Part shown: positions 61,331 to 64,000 of the stretch, piece after piece | How positions within the stretch are numbered: the first letter of the stretch is position 1 | How the letters are laid out: each line of letters begins with the position of its first letter | DNA from: Bacillota bacterium | GTDB taxonomy: Bacteria > Bacillota > Clostridia > Acetivibrionales > DSM-1351 | Length of the DNA: 64,000 bases | Reading direction: 5' to 3' | Assembly (NCBI GenBank): GCA_023444055.1 | Contig: JAEZRV010000090.1 | Coordinates: forward strand, 62,001 to 126,000 | Made by a program: the position numbers and the translations under genes | The notes under the pieces: generated by a model | The model's database searches: none | The model's input: the letters and a program-made list of their open reading frames with translations, nothing else | Told to the model about the DNA's origin: nothing

Positions 61331-63205
61331 TTACAAGTTTACAGGAAGTCTTACTGTTACCTCTGTACCCTTGCCAACCTCACTAGTAATACTTATTGTT
61401 CCCCCCTGTGCCTCAACAATTTCTTTAGCTATAGAGAGTCCTAATCCTGTACCACCAAGATCTCTGGATCTAGCCTTATCAACCCTATAAAATCTGTCAA
61501 AAACCAATTCTAAAGCTTCCTTTGGAATACCAATACCAGTGTCAGTAACTTTTATATAAATATCGTTAATCAGTTTTCCCACATAAACAGTAATTATTCC
61601 ACCATCCGGTGTGTATTTAAGAGCATTGCTAATAATATTAACTACTACCTGCTCCAATCTGTCTTTATCAGCATTTATTATAGGGATATCTCCTATTACA
61701 TAGCTCTCAAGTTTTTGTTTTTTCTGACCTGCCTCAAGCTGCATTCTACTAACAATATCTTTAACCATTTCATTAATTGATACTTTTCCCATCTTCCAAC
61801 TCATCTGCTGATTATCCAGTCTCGATAATTGCAACAAATCTTTAACTAATCTAGTCATTCTATCAGCCTCAGAATTTATTACACTTAAGAAATGTTCTGT
61901 TGTATCAGGATCCTCTACAGCACCATCTAACAAAGTTTCTGTATAGCTTTTAATAGATGTTATTGGTGTTCTTAATTCATGAGATACATTTGCTACAAAC
62001 TCACGTCTCATGCTATCTAATTTTTGCTGCTCAGTAACATCATGCAGCACAACAATAACTCCTTCAGGCTTTCTATTTGTATCAGTAAATACTGCAAAGT
62101 AAACCTTGACATACATATCGTTGAGGATCGTATCTAATTCTCTAACAGGAGTCTCCTCAAAATATAAGATATTTTCGAGCTTAACGTCCAAGCCCACATT
62201 TTCGGCAAACTCTCCAAAGGATTTATTTTCAATGTTCTCTCCCAACAATTTTCTAGCAGCAGGATTTACATGAATCACAATACCTTTAAGATTATAAGCT
62301 AACACACCATCTGCCATATAATTCAATATAGTTGTAACCTTATTTTTCTCACTTGATATTTCAGAAAGAGTACTCTTTAGCTCCCGGGCCATATAGTTGA
62401 AGGTTTTTGTAAGATTTCCTATTTCATCCTCAGATTTAACTGTCAACTGTTGGTCGAAATCACCTTGTGCAACCTTTTCAGCCTTGTGCATAACACTTAT
62501 AATTGGAGAAGTAATAGTCTTTGACAATAGATACCCAAGAAGCAGCGATAAAAAAACAGCAACAATCGCACAGTAAAAAATAAGCCAATTAAATTTTTCT
62601 AAAATTTCTGCCCAGGCATCTTTTTGGTACGTAAAGTAAAACACAATGTTTCCATTGGGTCCTTTTGGAAATAAAATATATTCAAAGTATTGGTTGTCAT
62701 TGTTTACTTTAATAATCTCATTGTTGTGACTTTTTTCTTCAAACCCATCTAACTTACCGAATGCCCAAATAGTTGCCAGATTAACAGATTTTACAAGAAG
62801 TTGATTTGCATATTCTTCAGGATAATTTTGATATTTCTCATCAGAAGAATAAATAATTGCTTTTGGAAATGCAATATCCTTCTTAGAATTATCAATAATA
62901 GTGATATTTAGATACTTAGGATTTACCCCAAAAAATCTCTCATCACTGTTAACACTGAAATAGTCTAAAAAAACATCATTGGTTAACCGCTCTATATTTA
63001 AATCTGTGATAGCTCTATAGTCTTTCCAGTTTTTATACCCATTATCAATATTTTCGGTAAAATTTTTAAAGTATATTGTCTGAAGCCCAGAATTTATTCC
63101 TATATATACTACGCAAACTAAAATTATACACATAGAAATAAAAATGTATACAAGCTTCCACTGCAAGCTCCGCAGTAGTTTTAAAAAGTTTCTCCAAAAC
63201 TTCAT
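61331..63205 (-). CDS. walK: Sensor histidine kinase WalK
   Basis: A 624-residue membrane kinase controlling wall turnover. Helix 1 at about 15-37, an extracellular sensor domain of about 165 residues, helix 2 near 207-228, HAMP, then a PAS domain (ILNYMADGVLAYNLKGIVIHVNPAARKLL). Next are the HisKA motif FVANVSHELRTPITSIKSYTETLL with the phosphorylated His (about 409), and the ATPase N, G1 and G2 boxes (NIISNALKYTPDG, VTDTGIGIPKEAL, GGTGLGLSIAKEIV). HAMP-PAS-HisKA order is typical of WalK. walR precedes it. Confidence 0.95.
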   Translation of the reverse strand: MKFWRNFLKLLRSLQWKLVYIFISMCIILVCVVYIGINSGLQTIYFKNFTENIDNGYKNWKDYRAITDLNIERLTNDVFLDYFSVNSDERFFGVNPKYLNITIIDNSKKDIAFPKAIIYSSDEKYQNYPEEYANQLLVKSVNLATIWAFGKLDGFEEKSHNNEIIKVNNDNQYFEYILFPKGPNGNIVFYFTYQKDAWAEILEKFNWLIFYCAIVAVFLSLLLGYLLSKTITSPIISVMHKAEKVAQGDFDQQLTVKSEDEIGNLTKTFNYMARELKSTLSEISSEKNKVTTILNYMADGVLAYNLKGIVIHVNPAARKLLGENIENKSFGEFAENVGLDVKLENILYFEETPVRELDTILNDMYVKVYFAVFTDTNRKPEGVIVVLHDVTEQQKLDSMRREFVANVSHELRTPITSIKSYTETLLDGAVEDPDTTEHFLSVINSEADRMTRLVKDLLQLSRLDNQQMSWKMGKVSINEMVKDIVSRMQLEAGQKKQKLESYVIGDIPIINADKDRLEQVVVNIISNALKYTPDGGIITVYVGKLINDIYIKVTDTGIGIPKEALELVFDRFYRVDKARSRDLGGTGLGLSIAKEIVEAQGGTISITSEVGKGTEVTVRLPVNL

Positions 63206-63284
63206 ATTAACTCCTCTTTATTTTCAAACATGCAAAAAGCTCTATGATTTACAAAATAAAGAATCATAGAACCTTATACATATG

Positions 63285-63977
63285 TTATACATTAAAATAG
63301 TAACCTACTCCACGCTTTGTAATGATATACTGAGGATTTGCAGGATCAACCTCAAGTTTCTCACGAACTCTTCTGACTGTAACATCTACAGTTCTAACAT
63401 CTCCGTAATATTCATAACCCCATACCTTTTCAAGCAGAGTTTCTCGTGAAAAAATAGTTCCCTTCTCCAAAGCTAAAAACTTAACCAGCTCGAATTCACG
63501 AAGTGTTAATTCTACAACCTTGTCCCCTCTTCTTACCTCATATCTATCAATATCTATGGTTAAATCACCAAATTTGGCGACACGAGGCTTATCCTCATTT
63601 AATTGTTCTCCAGGTATAGTTCTTCTTAGATTAGCCTTAACACGAGCCATAAGCTCTCTTGGGCTAAATGGCTTTGTTATATAGTCATCTGCACCTAACT
63701 CAAGTCCTAGTACTTTGTCAACCTCTTCTTCTTTAGCTGTTAACATCAGAATAGGAGTTGATATTGTCTGTCTAAGCTTTCTACAAACTGTGAAGCCGTC
63801 CATTTTTGGCAACATTATATCTAAAAGAATAAGATCTGGATTTTGAGACAATGCTAAGTTAACTGCCTCTTCACCATCATAAGCCTCAATGGTTTCATAT
63901 CCTTCTTTTTTTAGATTGAACTTTAATATATCGGCAATGTTTTTCTCATCATCAACAATTAGTATCTTTTTATTCAA
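63285..63977 (-). CDS. walR: Response regulator WalR
   Basis: A 230-residue OmpR/PhoB-family regulator. Receiver domain with ILIVDDEKNIADILKFNLKKEGY, the phospho-acceptor Asp in LILLDIMLPKMDG (about 54) and the KPFSPRELMARVKANLRR switch. The winged-helix domain ends with VDVTVRRVREKLE and IITKRGVGYYF. The TTG start at 63977 has AGGGGTG upstream. It is the essential partner of WalK in Firmicutes and controls autolysin genes. The start of the operon lies at the window edge. Confidence 0.96.
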   Translation of the reverse strand: MNKKILIVDDEKNIADILKFNLKKEGYETIEAYDGEEAVNLALSQNPDLILLDIMLPKMDGFTVCRKLRQTISTPILMLTAKEEEVDKVLGLELGADDYITKPFSPRELMARVKANLRRTIPGEQLNEDKPRVAKFGDLTIDIDRYEVRRGDKVVELTLREFELVKFLALEKGTIFSRETLLEKVWGYEYYGDVRTVDVTVRRVREKLEVDPANPQYIITKRGVGYYFNV

Positions 63978-64000
63978 TATAGCACCCCTAACAATAAAAT

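Overview
The window is AT-rich DNA from a low-GC, Gram-positive, spore-forming anaerobe of the Clostridia. The evidence is WalRK with its usual satellites, a Gram-positive PolC, spore genes (yyaC, ytvI), an Ech [NiFe] hydrogenase, rubredoxin, a rho-rpmE-YqhQ-prmC block, and a secreted protein ending in a type I dockerin. The dockerin and a GH43 glycosidase point towards cellulosome-forming Ruminiclostridium/Acetivibrio-type clostridia; that placement is inference.

Layout. 1-2 kb: 5' part of polC (minus), then a repeat-rich spacer. 2-5 kb: a stand-alone 97-residue protein and a LysM protein sharing the same N-terminal module. 5-10 kb: acyltransferase, dockerin/transglutaminase protein behind a promoter with a cre-like operator, DUF975 protein, flavodoxin/ferredoxin protein. 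10.4-12.3 kb: amtB-glnK behind a leader that looks like an ANTAR-type antitermination site. 12.6-17.5 kb: DUF4474 protein, metallophosphoesterase, 50-residue protein, and a PEP-utilising enzyme resembling rifampin phosphotransferase. 17.9-21.3 kb: accessory island with an SOS-boxed small gene, a PD-(D/E)XK-nuclease-like gene, a twice-frameshifted SecB-like gene, an orphan, a truncated phage tail gene, a second perfect LexA box and an XRE regulator. 21.6-32.4 kb: ABC exporter, chemoreceptor, GH43, small genes, MscS, C26 amidotransferase, rubredoxin, YyaC. 32.6-35.3 kb: PAS-PP2C phosphatase, 42-bp tandem repeat, map, hypB. 35.4-41.5 kb: echABCDEF-hypA on the minus strand, interrupted between echB and echC by a repeat-bearing spacer. 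41.8-50.1 kb: ytvI, prmC, yqhQ-like, rpmE, a Q/N-rich rho, zinc-ribbon protein, tRNA-Thr and tRNA-Val. 50.4-64 kb: deoD, LtaS-like enzyme, esterase, rlmH, walJ, murA, yycI, yycH, a small secreted protein, walK, walR.

Together the genes describe an anaerobe that couples ferredoxin oxidation to H2 and ion pumping (Ech with HypA/HypB), takes up ammonium under PII control, and remodels its wall through the WalRK cluster. The most unusual content is the 17.9-21.3 kb island. Other points of note are the amtB leader, the prion-like Rho insert, and two dispersed hairpin families: a three-copy element with base changes on both sides of its palindrome, and a GGGGCTGT-type long hairpin.
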